Below, one piece after another: positions 11,801 to 25,375 of a stretch of DNA of 64,000 bases; position 1 is the first letter of the stretch; every line of letters begins with the position of its first letter. The notes beneath the pieces were generated by a model that did no database searches, was not told where the DNA came from, and saw only the letters and a list, made by a program, of their open reading frames with translations. Made by a program: the position numbers and the translations under genes. The stretch is from Marisa cornuarietis. Lineage: Eukaryota > Mollusca > Gastropoda > Architaenioglossa > Ampullariidae. The stretch lies in the NCBI GenBank assembly GCA_004794655.1, contig SMMW01000627.1:1178001-1242000 (forward strand), given 5' to 3'.

Positions 11801-14800
11801 TTGTAAAATTTGTTGTTCATCTTGCTTGATGTTTTCACTTTGGATGGAGATCTTGTGTAATTATGTTGTATTTGTAGTATTTGACAACACTGGTTAAAAG
11901 AATTCCAGGGTATAAAATGACTTTGTTGACATTGAAGTTTACAGTTTGTTTTTATTTTTATTGTGGTGCCTGTCTGTTGTCATTAACCTCTATAGATCAG
12001 TTATGTCACAAGCATCATTATTGTACCATGATATAGTCATAACATTTTCAAAATACTTTTTATTGAAGACTTAGGACAAATGGACCGTTCAAGCTTGATG
12101 TTTTCAGAAAAGAAATGAGTTTAAAGTGTCATTGGGGGTTAATATGTCATAACAGATATATCACAATCCTTTAACAAATATATTACAAATTTGACGGGTG
12201 TTACAGATTAAAAAAATTTGCTGATGCAGTTTTTGTTACTTTTAATAAATTCTAAACAGTCCATTCGCACCCAAGCTATTCCATCTCCAGATGGAAAACA
12301 CTATATCCTAAATGGCAGCAAAATTTGGATCAGTAATGGTGGACTGGCTGAAATCTTCACTGTCTTTGCACAGGTAGCTGTCACATTTGTTAATGCTTTG
12401 GAAGAGCCATTTACATGTATTAAGAATTAAAATCCATGTATTTCGGTCTACAGCTTGTATGCAGAAGAATAGTACATTGAAGTAGCTAGAACATCTGGTC
12501 TTTTCAGTGCTTAGCATATGTCTACTCAGTTGACTTTGGGATAGATAGCTCTTGAAAGTTTGGTGTTTTACATTTCAGACTCCAGTGACAAGTGACAATG
12601 GAGAAACCAAGAATAAAGTAACAGCTTTCATTGTGGAGAGGTCATTTGGTGGCGTTACCAAGTAAGTTCTAGAAACTTACCTTTGAAGCTGAGTATACAG
12701 TTTTGTATTAACACACACACACACATATACATACATATGCATGCTTATTTATTATTCCTGTGTTCTGATTTTCAAATGTTTTTACGAACACATATGGTGT
12801 GAGAGGTAAGATTTCTTTTTGAATGTTTCTTTGACAGTGGCCCTTCAGAAAAGAAAATGGGAATTAAGGCGTCTAACACAACAGAGGTGTTCTTTGAAGA
12901 TGTCAAAGTTCCAGCAGAAAATGTTCTTGGAGGTACAATGCTGTTATGAATTTCAAAACTCTTTCAAAATAAGTAAAACTCTTATCAGCACAAAACTCAT
13001 ATTAAAACCAATGTTTAAACAAATTAAAACAATAAAAAGGAAAGGAAGAAGCAAAACAATTGTATTACAGCACTGCTTTATTTGTGACCTTTACAAAATT
13101 ATGCATTTCTGTTTGTCAGGATTTACTGTCACATGATATGACTGTTGACTAATGATCACATGAACTAAAGGTCAGTGCCTGTATACAGGTGTGGGTGGAG
13201 GTTTCAAGGTAGCTATGAACATCCTGAACAATGGGCGCTTTGGCATGGCAGCAGCTTTGTCTGGCACCATGAAAAGCTGCATCTCCAAAGCCGTGAGTCA
13301 GTTTCCTCATTTCTTGTACAGATAGAATTTCTGTCTATTCTGTTTTAGTTATGATTTTGACATTACATTCAATGTGATGAGTATTGTGCAGGGCTTGGAT
13401 GTTAACACAATATGGCTGTCTTAAAACACTGTTTTTGTCACTCAGACCTGTTAAAAATAGCATTCCCTTTGTCATATGTTTATAAGTGGGCATTGCACAA
13501 GAGTATTTAAATACACATGCACTGATTGTACCATAAATTAGTGTTTCAGTTACAGATTCTTATGGGTTTTGCTTTCTTTCATGTAATCTATTACTATTCC
13601 TATTTGTACTGATTTCTTATTGTCATAAAGATATTTTTTTAAACTTTGGCATTTTTTATTTTTTTTACTTGATTGTAGTGGCTTTATTGTGTAGGCTTTG
13701 CTTGCTCCATTCAGGCCTGATGAGAGTAGGGGACAGTGGGGTCTGGTGTACCCAGGCTCATGGGTGTGAAAGGGGCCTGGCCTTGGTCGATGGATTTAAA
13801 CAAAAATAAATCCCCAAGGAAACATACAGATGCAGTAACACCGCTGAAAATGCAAAATCATTTTTTCTTATTTACTGACCACTGACGTGTGCACAGCTCT
13901 AAAATGCTCATCTCATGCAGTGGTGTATATCTTAGTTGCTTGGTGTCTAAATTACATGACTAAAAGGAATGCAGATGTTGCCAGTCTAATTATAACTTGT
14001 AAGCATACTACTATATGCTGGGAAAATAATTCACGATTACAGTTAATGGTTGATGTGCGGGGCCCAGAAAAGTCCTCTGCCTCGGGACCCAGAAAAGTCC
14101 TCTTACCCAGGGCCCAGAAATGTCCTCTGCCCCGGGGCCCATGCTGGCTCTTGGCGGCCCTGGCTCCATTGCCTACATTTTTTCCAGTGAGGCAAATCCT
14201 ACATCTAACCTTATAGCTTATGTAATCACTTCAAGACTTCTATTAAAATTCAGTAGAGGAATCAATAAGGAACAATAATAAATTTATTGAGCTTTATTTG
14301 ATGTGATGTGCATTTTTATGGACAAGAATCATTTGGGCATTTTTTAGGTGGAACATGCAGGGAGCAGAAGTCAGTTTGGACGCACAATCAGCTCCTTTGG
14401 TGCCATACAGGAAAAAATTGCACGCATGACTACACTTCAGTATGTCACAGAGGTTAGCTGCTGCTTGATATTTCACATGTCTTTCAAAGGTTGGAACTGA
14501 AAAGTCTAATATCACTGATAAAAATAAAAAAAGGTTTCCTAACTATGTAAAACTTATAGCCACAAGAAAGTATAAAATCTGTCCAAAATGGCTGGAACTT
14601 TATGAATACTTTGTGCAGTCCATGGCATACATGTTGTCCGCCAACATGGACCAGGGTTCCACAGAATTTCAGATTGAAGCAGCCATTAGCAAAGTCTTTG
14701 CATCGGTGAGTACCATAATGTCGTATTTTACAATATCATGATTTTTTTTTTTCTAAATAGAAATGTCAGAAAGTTGAGATGTAGTTAGACTGGAAGGTGT

Positions 14801-17800
14801 ATGTAAGAGAAGGGACAAGAGTATAATTTTAAGATGTTTAAAATCTTCTGTTTTGTGTTTTTGATGAACAATCAGAAATTCTTATTGCTGATGGGCATAT
14901 AATCATTCAGTGCTTTTCTCCATCCCTCTGAAAACAGGAGGCAGCATGGTATTGTGCTGATGAGGCAATCCAGGTGCTGGGTGGTATGGGATTTATGAGG
15001 GTGAGTTTTAGGCCTAAATTTCAGCACTGTATGTATCTCTGCTAAGTAGAAGAGAAAGGTAGGGTGGGTGGGTGGACTTGGTTGAGTGTCAGCAGAAAAA
15101 TGGCCACATATGAAAGGAGTACTTTTTATAGTGGTAACAAGACAAAATAGCCTTCTTGATACTATTTAAGTTTGCAAATTATTTTCTCTCTCTCTCATTC
15201 CCCCACTCCCACTATATATGTTTGCACTATGCAGGTTGAAAAAAAAAACAAAAACAAGTGAGTTTTGATCAAGAGATAGAATTAAATTTCCTAATGGAAA
15301 TGCTACGAATTTTTTTTTTTTCAGGAATGTGGATTGGAAAGAGTCTTACGTGACATCCGTATTTTCCGTATCTTTGAGGGAACTAATGACATCCTTCGTT
15401 TGTTTGTGGCCTTGACAGGAATACAGGTGAGAGGTCACTGAAAATGCTAACCTGGTGTGATGATTATTTTTGTAAATGTTTATGACCAGCTTCCCTATGT
15501 GATGAAATTACTTAAGGAATGCATAAATAACGAAAAGAGCTTGAGGAATCACAATGTCGTCAGGTGTTTTCCCATCTTTTTTCAAAAATGTGCTGGTGAT
15601 GGCACTTCTTAAGAAATCCATGCTCGATGTCAATGTGCTGATCAACTACCGTCCAGTTTCCAACTTGTCTTTTCTCATGAAGATCATAGAGAAAATAGTT
15701 TTGACACAGCTCTGGGCCTACTTACAAGAGCATCATCTTCTCCCACAAGCTCAATCGACATATAAACCCTTTCACAGCACTGAGACTACTCTTATTAAGG
15801 TGACGACAGACATATTATCTGCCCTTGACAGCGGTGATGTTTCTCCCTTAACTCTATTGGACCTATCTGCTGCATTCAACACTATAGACCACTCTCTACT
15901 TCTTCATAGACTCCACACCCTCTACGGAATTTCTGGACCTGCCCTCTCATGGTTCAACTCCTATCTCACTGACAGGACCCAGACTGTGGTAGTTGATGGT
16001 CAAACATCTCCCCCTGCTCCACTTCTCTGTGGTGTTCCCCACGTCTCAGTACTTGGCCCAGTTCTGTTCATCCTGTACACTAAACCACTTTCATCATGCA
16101 TCCAGTCTCACCTGGTTTCTCATCAGTCCTATTCTGACGACACGCAGCTTTACTGTTCCACTCCACCAGCTGAGTCTCTCTCTGCTATTAGCACTCTACA
16201 AGCTTGTATTAGCGATATCAAGGGATGGATGGTAAAAAACAAGCTTAAACTAAACGACGATAAAACGGAAGCCCTGCCATAGAAGAAGACATCAACCTTC
16301 ACTCGCTAGTCTGACCAATCACATCAAGGTGGGCGAAACCAACATCACCTTCACATCATCCGTTAGGAATCTGGGATTTATTGTCACTGCAGACATGACC
16401 CTCGATAAACATGTTACACCTGTCAGTCTGCCTATTATGAGCTCCATAAGATCAGTGCTATCCGTCACTTTCTCTCTACGCACGCTACCAACACTCTTGT
16501 CTGTGCGTTTGTTCTTCCTCGACTTGACTACTGCAACACCTTGCTGGCAGGCTGCCCCTCATACCTCACTCAGAGACTCCAGAAAGTACAGAACTCCGCT
16601 GCACGTCTGGTGCTTAGAGTCAGGAAACGGGATCATGTCACTCCTCTCCTTCGTTCTCTACACTGGCTATCCATCAGTTCTCGCATTCAGTACAAACTGT
16701 CTGTGCTGTGTTTTAATTTCTTTGCAGGCTCCTGCCCTGACTATTTCTCTGAACTTCTCATCCCTTACTTCCTGGCCAGACAGCTCCGCTCTTCTTCTGA
16801 TGATCGTATCCTAACTGTTCCTGTCACCAGAACAACAACATATCGTCACAGGATTTTTGGCTACTATGCATCAAAACAATGGAACTCTCTCCCTTTCCAT
16901 ATCCGCCACCTTCCTACAATTGAATCCTTAAAATCTGCACTGAAAACGCACGTCTTCCTTGAGCATTACTCGTAACACAGTCCACACAATGCTCATCCTT
17001 TTTACCCTCCCCCCTCCCGCTCTTGCTACTTTTCTACCCATCTTTTGCTGCAGAATCACTATTTTCTTCGCTCCTGTTACTTGGTGCCTTTTTGTGCTTT
17101 CTATCTTTGTTTTCTGTTTGTCGTCAGTACTGTCGTTTATTCTTCCGTCCCTTGTGTTCTATCCATTTAGTACGTGTCTCTTCCTCATTTTAATCGCTAA
17201 GAGCATGCTCTCTATGAGTGTGACTATGTGCTATAAACATCTTCATTATTATTATTTATTATTATTATGATCAGAGATATAGTGCTGAATTTATTTGTTT
17301 CCTTTTTAACTTTTATATTTATTTCTTGTTTGATTCCGTTTGCTTTAAAAATATATTCTGATCTACAGTATGCTGGCAGATCATTAAAGCAGTTGCAACA
17401 AGCTCTAAAAAACCCTGCTGCAAATATGGGCACTCTGCTGGGGGTTGGTGCCAAGAGGGCACGAAGGTGAGAGAGATATATGTTGAGGTATGGTGTAATG
17501 AAATATGAGGGCATGAAGGTGAGAGAGATGTATGTTGCGGTATGGTGTAATTAAATAAGAGAAGCCTCACATTTGAAGGTAAGTGTGGCGTTAGAGTGGC
17601 TGCACAGCAGTGGTGGCACGAAGGGTGTTTGGTTGGCAGGTTCATTATAGAAGTGAAGGATGGTTCTCAGAAGTACAACATCACATGCTATATTCTAAGA
17701 TAGAAAAAAATTATTGCTTCAAAGATTTGCATAAGTTACCATGACAATAAATGAAATGGAGATGACTGTAAGTGAGGGTTGAGAGAGGGCATGATTGTGC

Positions 17801-20310
17801 TTTGGGGATGATTGTGATTTGGACATGATTGTATAGCAGTTAGTTACAAATGTACAGTGAGATGTAGGTAGGAGAGAGAATGAAATATGAAATATTTGTA
17901 ATAGCACATTTCCTCAGAAAATATTGTGTTTTTGAGCATTGAAAAGATGCTCACTGGTTTTTTAAGTTTTCACCAGAAGAGCTATTTAATAGAGATCACA
18001 TATTATGTAAACAATATTTAAAAGTATGGATAAACTTGTTTAACGAAATGTCTTTATTTTTGTAAAAGAAAATGTACTGTTGCTGTTTCAGGATGGTTGG
18101 CATCAGCTCTGGTCCATCACTAGCTGAGCATGTTCACCCGGATCTGAAAGAGTCAGCAGACAAAGTATGTGAATATTAAACTTTTTCTATTTATAATGCA
18201 GTATGGAAGTTCCTTGTTGCTTCTTGAATGTGGTGCAAGATGCCCAACCCTCCAAAACATAGTTAAAACAACTTTTAATTATCAGGTTACATAATGATTG
18301 CAGATATCTGAACACTCCTGACCGATGGAGTATAGTCTGTTCATGCATAGGGTTTAAGTGCAGATTAGTGTCTATCGTGTACTGGAGAATAATCAAAATG
18401 TCTGATGCAAATCTTCCTTCAAAAGTACAGCATTAATGAGTATCTGAGTGTGTAGGCAGGCAACTGGTTATCACATACTGAGATATCACACGCAGTTTTT
18501 GTCCAGAGGGAGATTTGAACTGCCAAAGAAAATCATTTTTATTAATTTCTCAAGATTCTTATTTCTTCTTGTGATTTCTAGTTCAAGGCTTTAATACATG
18601 ACATGAAAGGAGTCTTTTGAGCATGATATGTTACCGTTCCTTAACATGGGTGGAAAGATATTAATGGATTAATGCAAAAGTATCAGGGCTGGAATCGTCA
18701 GAACAAGAAATCATGATATTGTATGTTATATTACCGGTTTTTTTCTTATCCTTGTTGCAGACTACTCAAGCTGTGGAAGAATTTGGTAGCACTATTGAAG
18801 ATCTCCTTATAAAGTTCAACAAAAATATTGTTGGTAAGTTGTTTTTTTTAAACTGTATCTTAACTCTTTGGGCTTTTCTCTTCAAGACTATGCATGGCAC
18901 CAAAACATAAGGTATGCCACAAAGAGTTCATTGTATTCAGGGCTAGTGTAGCTACTCATGGTGAGAAGGTGAATGCTACATGGTTGTGGAACACTCTCAT
19001 TGAATAATAACTAGAGAAAACAAATTCTGGGCTTAAATAAGGTGACTGAAGAAGTTAGATGTATGAGGCATTAAAGGAATAAATGTTTAGCAAAAAGTAT
19101 TATTGTTATGCAAAAGATTTTAATTTGTGGTATGTTTAGCATGTTGAAAAGAAATCTTGGTATGATCTGATTTTTCATGCAGAATAGAATTAACATTTAA
19201 GTTAATAATGCTGCTGCTGATGATGCTCGTATAGCACGGAATTCTAGCAAGTAATCAGGCTGTCTGCTCATCACATTGCCAGGCCATGAATATGAAATAT
19301 AAGTGATAGGGCAAGGGTGTTTAGGAATAGTACTCTCTGTCAAAACACACATACACATGCCTTAATCATGGAAAACACGGGACTACAGTGAGAATATAGT
19401 TGATGCAAGAGGTATTTCTGAAACAAGAAAGTCTTTTAACGCCCTCTTGAAACTTGAAATGGTTTGAACTGAGAAGGGTAGGGAGGTCCATACTTTGGGC
19501 TTAACATAACTGAGGCAAACCTTTTGGTGGGCACTTCTGGCAGATATAAGATTTTGTGGTCTGCCAAGGAATAAAGGTGCCTCTAGGAAGAGTAGACATT
19601 GAATAAATTGGATATGGAGACAGAGGAGGAGCCATTGATGATGTTCTGAAGTATCACAGCCAGCTTGTAATCAACTCGGGCTTGAACAGCTTGAAGTTAC
19701 ATTTGATTATTAATGAAACCCAAATAATTTTTCCAGAGGAGCAGTTTGTGTTGAAGAGAGTTGCAGACTCTGCTATTGACATCTTTGCCATGGTGTCTGT
19801 GCTGTCTCGCACATCACGTAGTCTAAACAAGAATCTGGCATCAAAGGAACATGAAAAACTGATCTGTGATGTTTGGTGTGATGAGGTGAGCATGTGCTAA
19901 TTCACCATTAATATGTGTTTGTTTCATAAAAAATAAATGCCTGTACTTTGAGCATTAATTTAGTGCATTTTATATTTAAGAATGAAATTAATCTATGTGT
20001 GTTTATTGTTTATAAATTGAATTGTAAAATGTGATTTGTCTTTGAATGTTTTTAAAAGTTATGCTTCTATTGATGGGTATCGTCATGTTGAATATTTCCA
20101 AATTTCTTTTTTGTAGATTTCCAAACTTCTTTATATAGATGTAACAACTGTCTGATGGATTTTTTTTCTCAGGCTTCAGAAAGGATTAAACAGAACCTTT
20201 CTCAGGCTACCAGCACGAAGACACATAAAAACTTTGAGAAGCTGTCAAAGATCTCCAAACAAGTCGTAACTCATGGTGGCACATTTGCTGTGCATCCTTT
20301 AGGATTTTGA
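8896..20310 (+). CDS. ACADVL: Very long-chain specific acyl-CoA dehydrogenase, mitochondrial
   Basis: Exons: 8896-8969, 9648-9747, 10085-10181, 10318-10382, 10946-11054, 11366-11460, 11598-11729, 12260-12373, 12579-12661, 12838-12932, 13189-13292, 14348-14452, 14619-14705, 14938-15000, 15325-15426, 17369-17466, 18092-18164, 18761-18833, 19737-19885, 20173-20310. They join in frame to 651 aa (human 655). The FAD enzyme does the first dehydrogenation of C14-C20 acyl-CoAs at the inner mitochondrial membrane. Seen: Arg-rich presequence [12 protein letters not shown]..., [46 protein letters not shown], and [19 protein letters not shown], whose Glu is the catalytic base; then the C-terminal extension typical of VLCAD, ending HPLGF. 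Exon 1 rests on phase match and presequence character; exon 2's acceptor (9,647) has alternatives at 9,653 and 9,656. Intron 5 uses a GC donor. Confidence 0.95.
14058..14142. repeat. GC-rich 26-27 bp minisatellite in ACADVL intron 11
   Basis: Three imperfect copies of GGGCCCAGAAAAGTCCTCTG lie head to tail in an otherwise AT-rich intron. The surrounding GC-rich patch (about 13,700-14,180) may be part of a larger repeat; its family is unknown. Confidence 0.6.
15551..17272 (+). mobile_element. 5'-truncated L2-like LINE inside ACADVL intron 15
   Basis: 15,557-16,280 encodes reverse transcriptase in one frame: [33 protein letters not shown], then the catalytic box as YSDDTQLYC where the family has YADD, and a damaged [13 protein letters not shown] (usually PQGS). 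Frameshifts near 16,275 and 16,430 then break the frame. The C-terminal region ([18 protein letters not shown]) ends at 16,972, followed by a 3' UTR and a (TTA/ATT)n tail at about 17,243-17,268. The copy lacks endonuclease and ORF1. It lies in the sense orientation of ACADVL, only about 120 bp after exon 15 and 100 bp before exon 16. It is dead by its frameshifts. Confidence 0.88.
19205..19650. repeat. Possible dispersed non-autonomous repeat in ACADVL intron 18
   Basis: The segment with AACGCCCTCTTGAAACTTG and GGGTAGGGAGGTCCATACTT, with phrases spaced at regular intervals, resembles a class of non-coding interspersed repeats I associate with aquatic invertebrate genomes. This is recognition by wording only. 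No boundaries, terminal repeats or second copy were found in the window. Confidence 0.25.
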
Positions 20311-21775
20311 TGTCACAGTATTCTAAACTGCAGCTAAATTGTACATCAAACTAACAACTTACACAAGTATCCTGGTATTTATTTGTGGGTACATGTCTTT
20401 CATAATGCTGAGACAGGTACACAATGCTGTACAAATTATGTACAGTGTTAGACATGGCAATGACCCATTGCATTCCTTTTTTTACAATCTACATTTTCTA
20501 AGCTTACCAAAATACCATTTGTATTCCAAAGTAGCATTAACTTTACACATGACAACAAAGAATTTTATGGTGTTGGTTTTTTCCAATTTTCATTTGATTT
20601 TTCTCTCATTTTTAAAATTATTTTTTGATGTCTTATGTTTGATTTTTAACATCCTGAAATTATAATAGATAATTATTATTGTGTCCCTTTATTTATATAT
20701 AGTATGACTTAATTTTTTAATTCCAAGATGGCATGAACTATATAGTTGACACAAAAGTGAAAGCCATATAAAATCAACAGATCTCCGATAGAATATGTGG
20801 TTGAATTTTCAGCAAGAATGTTAGATTTGAGAGCTTTTTTGTGGAGTTGTTATTATTTTGTCATTCGTGTTTAAATGTCATTTTTTTCTCTGATTTTCCG
20901 GTGATGACAGGTGTTGTGTAAACTTTGACTTATCTGTTTTTTACATTTCCTACTTTCTTCATTTGCTGATAAACATAATTTGAACTGTCACAAGCTAGTC
21001 ATATTCTGAGGGCTGTCAAAATTCTTTCATTGTACTGGATGTGGGACTTCCAACACCTTAGTCATGGTAGCATTTGGGGGCCTCTCTAAATAAATTGGTA
21101 AACTGGTTGTCAAGCTATAGAGATTCTAACTATTAAAGAAAAAAATATAGCAATTATATAGAAATTAGTGAATTAGAATATAAACTATTGTCTCTTCTAT
21201 AGGTAAATGTTTCAACAGTGGAGCCATTAGGTTCAATTGGATTCAAGTCTGAATCAGCAACCACACTTAAGTGTGTGGTACTTTTTAAAGATGATCAAAT
21301 TTTAATATGAAATGTCGGACACATGCAAAGCTCTTTGCGTATGCCTGTTGAGTTAAGTTTGTTTATTCCTTTTGTTGACTTTAGCACAATTTGTTGAGAA
21401 ATGTTTTCAGTTCTCTTTTGGAACAAGCTCAAACTGTGATAGTACAAGTTTCTCAGCAAATGCATGCTGGTCTCTGCCCTGGTTGGTCACATTTGCCACA
21501 AATGATTGAATGTGATCCAGAATGTTCAAAAGTCTGGTGTTTAGTAGACCACATCATAGAGATGCAGACAGAAAGTAACAGGCAGAGCTGTTTTTATATT
21601 TATGTACAATTTGTGACGACAGGGTTCACAAGTTGATGTACGGCTTTGTACATCACAAATGCCATAAATGCAATCTGTATAATATTTTGTTATTGTGTGT
21701 CTGAAAAAGAATGCCATGAAAGAGGAAAGAATTATATGTAAATAAAAAGATTGTGTAAATAAACAAAAATGACTA
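20311..21775 (+). terminator. ACADVL 3' UTR with poly(A) signals
   Basis: After the TGA at 20,308-20,310 the sequence is T-rich and non-coding. AATAAA hexamers occur at about 21,088, 21,741-21,746 and 21,758-21,763. The last pair is the strongest cluster; use of the distal pair would give a 3' UTR near 1.45 kb. The choice among them is inferred. Confidence 0.45.
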
Positions 21776-21779
21776 TCAC

Positions 21780-22435
21780 ACTGATGAACGTGCATTATTT
21801 TATCGCTGTGGCAATATAAAATCTGGTGCTATTCATTGCTGCTGAAGTGGTGGAAAGGGAAATAATTGATTCCTAGCATTGATGATTGGGGTTAGATGGG
21901 ATGGGGAGCAGAAGGTGTCAATCATCACAAGCCATAAAGGGCTCAAAACCAATGATGGTGTTGGGCAGGTGGTGCTGCTGCAATGTCCAGAGAGAAGTTA
22001 TGGAGCTGCTGTTAATGAATGTCTGAAGGCCCCCCCATAGTGGTTATGATGATATTGGTGAGGAATTACTGGAGCTGCAGTTGGTGGGTGCCTAATGGCG
22101 CCACTATAGAGCTATAAGCATTTGCAGCTCTCCATTCCACATTGAAAGTACCACTTAAGCTTCATCTCCTTTGACACCATGTGCCTTAGCTTCATGATCC
22201 AGATCTATCCTGTTGCTGTTAAATGGTTTTTTTTTTCCTGGATGATATTCCCCCGAAACAGAACTTATGTATTCATTTCCATTCACTTGGATTAATTTTT
22301 CTAGAAATACATCCCATAAGTAAATCCTTTAATTTGGCTTTGGCTGCTGACAAAAGAACTCCGCTTAGGAAATTCTTACCATTCATCAAACACCTGGTCC
22401 TTTTAAGAATGTGTTGACAAAATAAAGACCCATAC
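21780..22435. other. Intergenic, nothing recognised
   Basis: A moderately GC-rich stretch at 21,880-22,140 with recurring GAGCTGC(T/A)GTT phrases suggests old local repetition. No gene seen. Confidence 0.35.
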
Positions 22436-22439
22436 TGGT

Positions 22440-23850
22440 GATGGGGGGTTTCAATCATACCAATCTGTCCACTGAGCTCTCATGAAGTGGACCTTAAGAC
22501 CAGAGGAGACACTACCCTTGATCACTCCTACTGCACCATCAAAGGCACCCTCCTCTCGGCCGCTCCATCCATGGTATTGTATATCTGCTACCCTCCTATT
22601 GCCAGCAGTTTGTCTACCAAGCTGCAGGAGAGGACCATCAGGTGCGGGAACCAGGAGGCTGCAGGACTGGGAGGCATTGACAGCCCTTTGTACTGACATT
22701 GGTGAGCAGACAGATGTGTTTTGCATCACTTTCTGTGAGCTGTGCATTTCAACACACCACACCAAGTCCTGGGCCAATGACAAGCCATGGTTCAAAGCCA
22801 TTCTCAAGAAGAAACTGAAGGCAAAACATGATGCATACATGTCTAGCAATGACGTATGGTTCAGGCTATGTGGCATGGCCTTCCAAACCGTCACTGACAA
22901 CAGGAAGACAATGCCACCAACTGATGTGGACCCCATCCTCCCTGATAGACTGAATGAGTTCTATGGTTGTTTCAGTCAGGACAATACCACACCAGTGACA
23001 GCCCGTTTCCCCACTACTAGCTCCCATTGCTATAAGTGAGCAACATATTTCAACAACAACAATGCAGCAGGCTCTGACCTGATGCACTGTGTCCATCAGC
23101 TGTCTTCACAGATATCTTCAACACATCCCACCAGCTGTCTTCTGTCTTCACAGATATCTTCAACACATCCCTCCAGCTCTCTTTTATCACCGGCTGTTTC
23201 AAGGCATCATTATTCTTGTCCCAGAGAACACCAATGTGACATCACTAAATGACTACAGACCCATGACATCACTCTTGATGAAAGTTCTGGAATGTCTGCT
23301 TTTCAGACATCTTTTATGCACCACTAGAGGCAAACTGGACCCTTTTCAATTTGCCTATCAAGCCAGTTGGTCGATAGACATTGTTGCTCAATGACTGTCT
23401 CATCATTTCACAGTTTCATTTTAATGGTAAAGTTCGCTGTGTGGAAGGTCTCATCTCGGACAACAATGAGTTTGAGTACTATCTTGAGGTAGATCTCCTG
23501 GTGGTGTGGTGCAGTGAAAATAGGCTACAACTAAATGTCTAAGACCAAGGAGTTGGTAGTCAGCCTCCGAAGGAAAAGAGGCCATGTAAAGCCTCTTACT
23601 ATTGATAGTGAGACGATAGAGCAGGTTCACCATTTCAGGTTCCTGGGTCCACCATCTCGAATGACCTCAGCCGGGACAACAATGTGACGTCTATCATCAA
23701 GAAGTCCCAGCACTGACTTTCTGCACCAGATGAGGGACATTTTGGTCCATTTTTATCAGGCAGCGATTGAGAGTGTACTGACATTCTCAATCACTGTCTG
23801 GTATAGCAGCACCACCGAGACAGAAAGTCTGACTCAACTGGGTAGTGTTT
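22440..23850 (+). mobile_element. Decayed LINE between ACADVL and ALDH
   Basis: Blocks in order along the plus strand: RGDTTLDHSYCTIKGT (end of the endonuclease domain), then NDKPWFKAILKKKLKAKHDA, then reverse transcriptase entry IILVPENTNVTSLNDYRPM with LDPFQFAYQ, then, after a deletion of the palm, WCSENRLQLNV and SSTTETESLTQLG near the C-terminus. Several stops and frame changes. It has the same block types as the LINE at 31,900-33,720 (PVPKK...[13 protein letters not shown]) and is probably the same clade. Confidence 0.75.
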
Positions 23851-25370
23851 AGTGTATATGTGTGTGTGTTTGTGTGTCCGTGCATGCATTGCATGTGTGA
23901 GTGGATGGGGTGTGAACTACATGTGTGGGCACAAGGAGAGGAATTTACTATTTTATAATATATATTAGTGCATGTAGTGGCGTCTGTAAGTGTGTGTGTG
24001 TGTGAAACACTAGCACTTGTCAAGTAAGCGGCAGCCATCATCAAGTGCAATGTCACTTATCAATGTCTGTAATTGATTATTTGTATATAATGGGGTCTTC
24101 ATGTTTAGAAAAGTCTGGGTGAAAACCCAGTCACACTACAAATAAAAATACAGGTAGTGTTTCCTCCAGACATTTAATATGGCCCAGCTGGACTATGTCA
24201 GAATTTAGAAAAAAAGATAAGTCATAACACGTGCATGTACAGACACATATACATTACATTTAAAAAAAATGGATAATGCTTACACCCGTAACAACAAAAG
24301 TTAGATGGAAAAACAAAATGTATTACAAATATTGAGCAACAAATATCAGAGCTGATAAAAAACATCCTGGGAAGAATTTAGTGTAGACAAAGTAAATGTG
24401 TGGACATTTGATGTCTGTGATGACTGCAGTTAGCTCCTATAGCAACCATCAAAACCCAGCTTATTGTGTGATTTGGTGCAAGAAAAGTGATATTTTCCTG
24501 AGCATCTTGCCTGCAAGATTTATTACCAGTACTTTTGGCATTCTCCAAATGAGACAACCAGATAACCAGAAAATGTGTCTAATAGTCCACAGAGTAAAAG
24601 CCAGAGATGGTCAGCAGTTGAACACAAGAATCATTTTGAGACACATTCTGCTTATGTTTGCTGTGGCTTTTCTATTCCTTTCAATGTTTTGGTCAGATTG
24701 TCTTATACATATAGTCCCTAAAGCTAAAAAACTGGGCAATGGATGCAAAAGCAAGATGTTAAGTCATGAGCAAAATATAATACAGCCGACCTCTGCCTCT
24801 TTCCTTTTATTACGGCTAAGATTTTAAAAAATTCCTTCTTCAAGATGCTTTTGACCAGCTCATCATAGGCAAAGAAACTAGTATAATAACCACCGATTAA
24901 TACTTGTTTTACATAGAGTACTATGTACTTGCAATTTTAAGGCACTTGTCCTGGAGTAAATGTGTATATGTGCATGTGAGCACATGCATGTGTATTAAAA
25001 TGTTAAATGTAGAATCCACATTTCTATCTGGTTTTTGGTATGCCATCTGTTTGTGCATGTGTATGTGAGTTACACATCTGTCAAAAAACAAAATTCTTGC
25101 CAAATCATTTCATGTAGATACCATTTTCATCGTATACAAGAGGGAAAAATCCAAAAGATATAATGTTAACAATTTTAAAGAGTATAAAATATAGTTAAAA
25201 TGTTATTATGCCTGACATCAATACTTAACAATGCCACCACCACTCATGAAGCAGTTGCAAATGTATGATCTGCTTCTGGTTTCCATTCACTTTAGGTTGC
25301 CCTTCACAAACCAAACCATGTTGTCCCCAGCAAGCAAATATAATGCTGTCAAACAGCTGCTTCATGTTCA
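23851..25370. other. Intergenic spacer, 3' flanks of ACADVL and ALDH
   Basis: TG-rich microsatellites lie at about 23,857-23,875 and 23,990-24,004. The rest is AT-rich and probably includes the ALDH 3' UTR (minus strand, below 25,376). I could not pick a poly(A) signal for ALDH with confidence. The 143-codon plus-strand ORF at 24,396-24,827 resembles nothing known. Confidence 0.4.
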
Positions 25371-25375
25371 CAAGC

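Noticed and set aside
19682..19900. Stand-alone 72-codon ORF
   Set aside because: Only 19,737-19,885 is exonic (ACADVL exon 19); the ends are intron.
24396..24827. 143-codon plus-strand ORF in the ACADVL-ALDH spacer
   Set aside because: No motif, no splice context and AT-rich composition; treated as chance.
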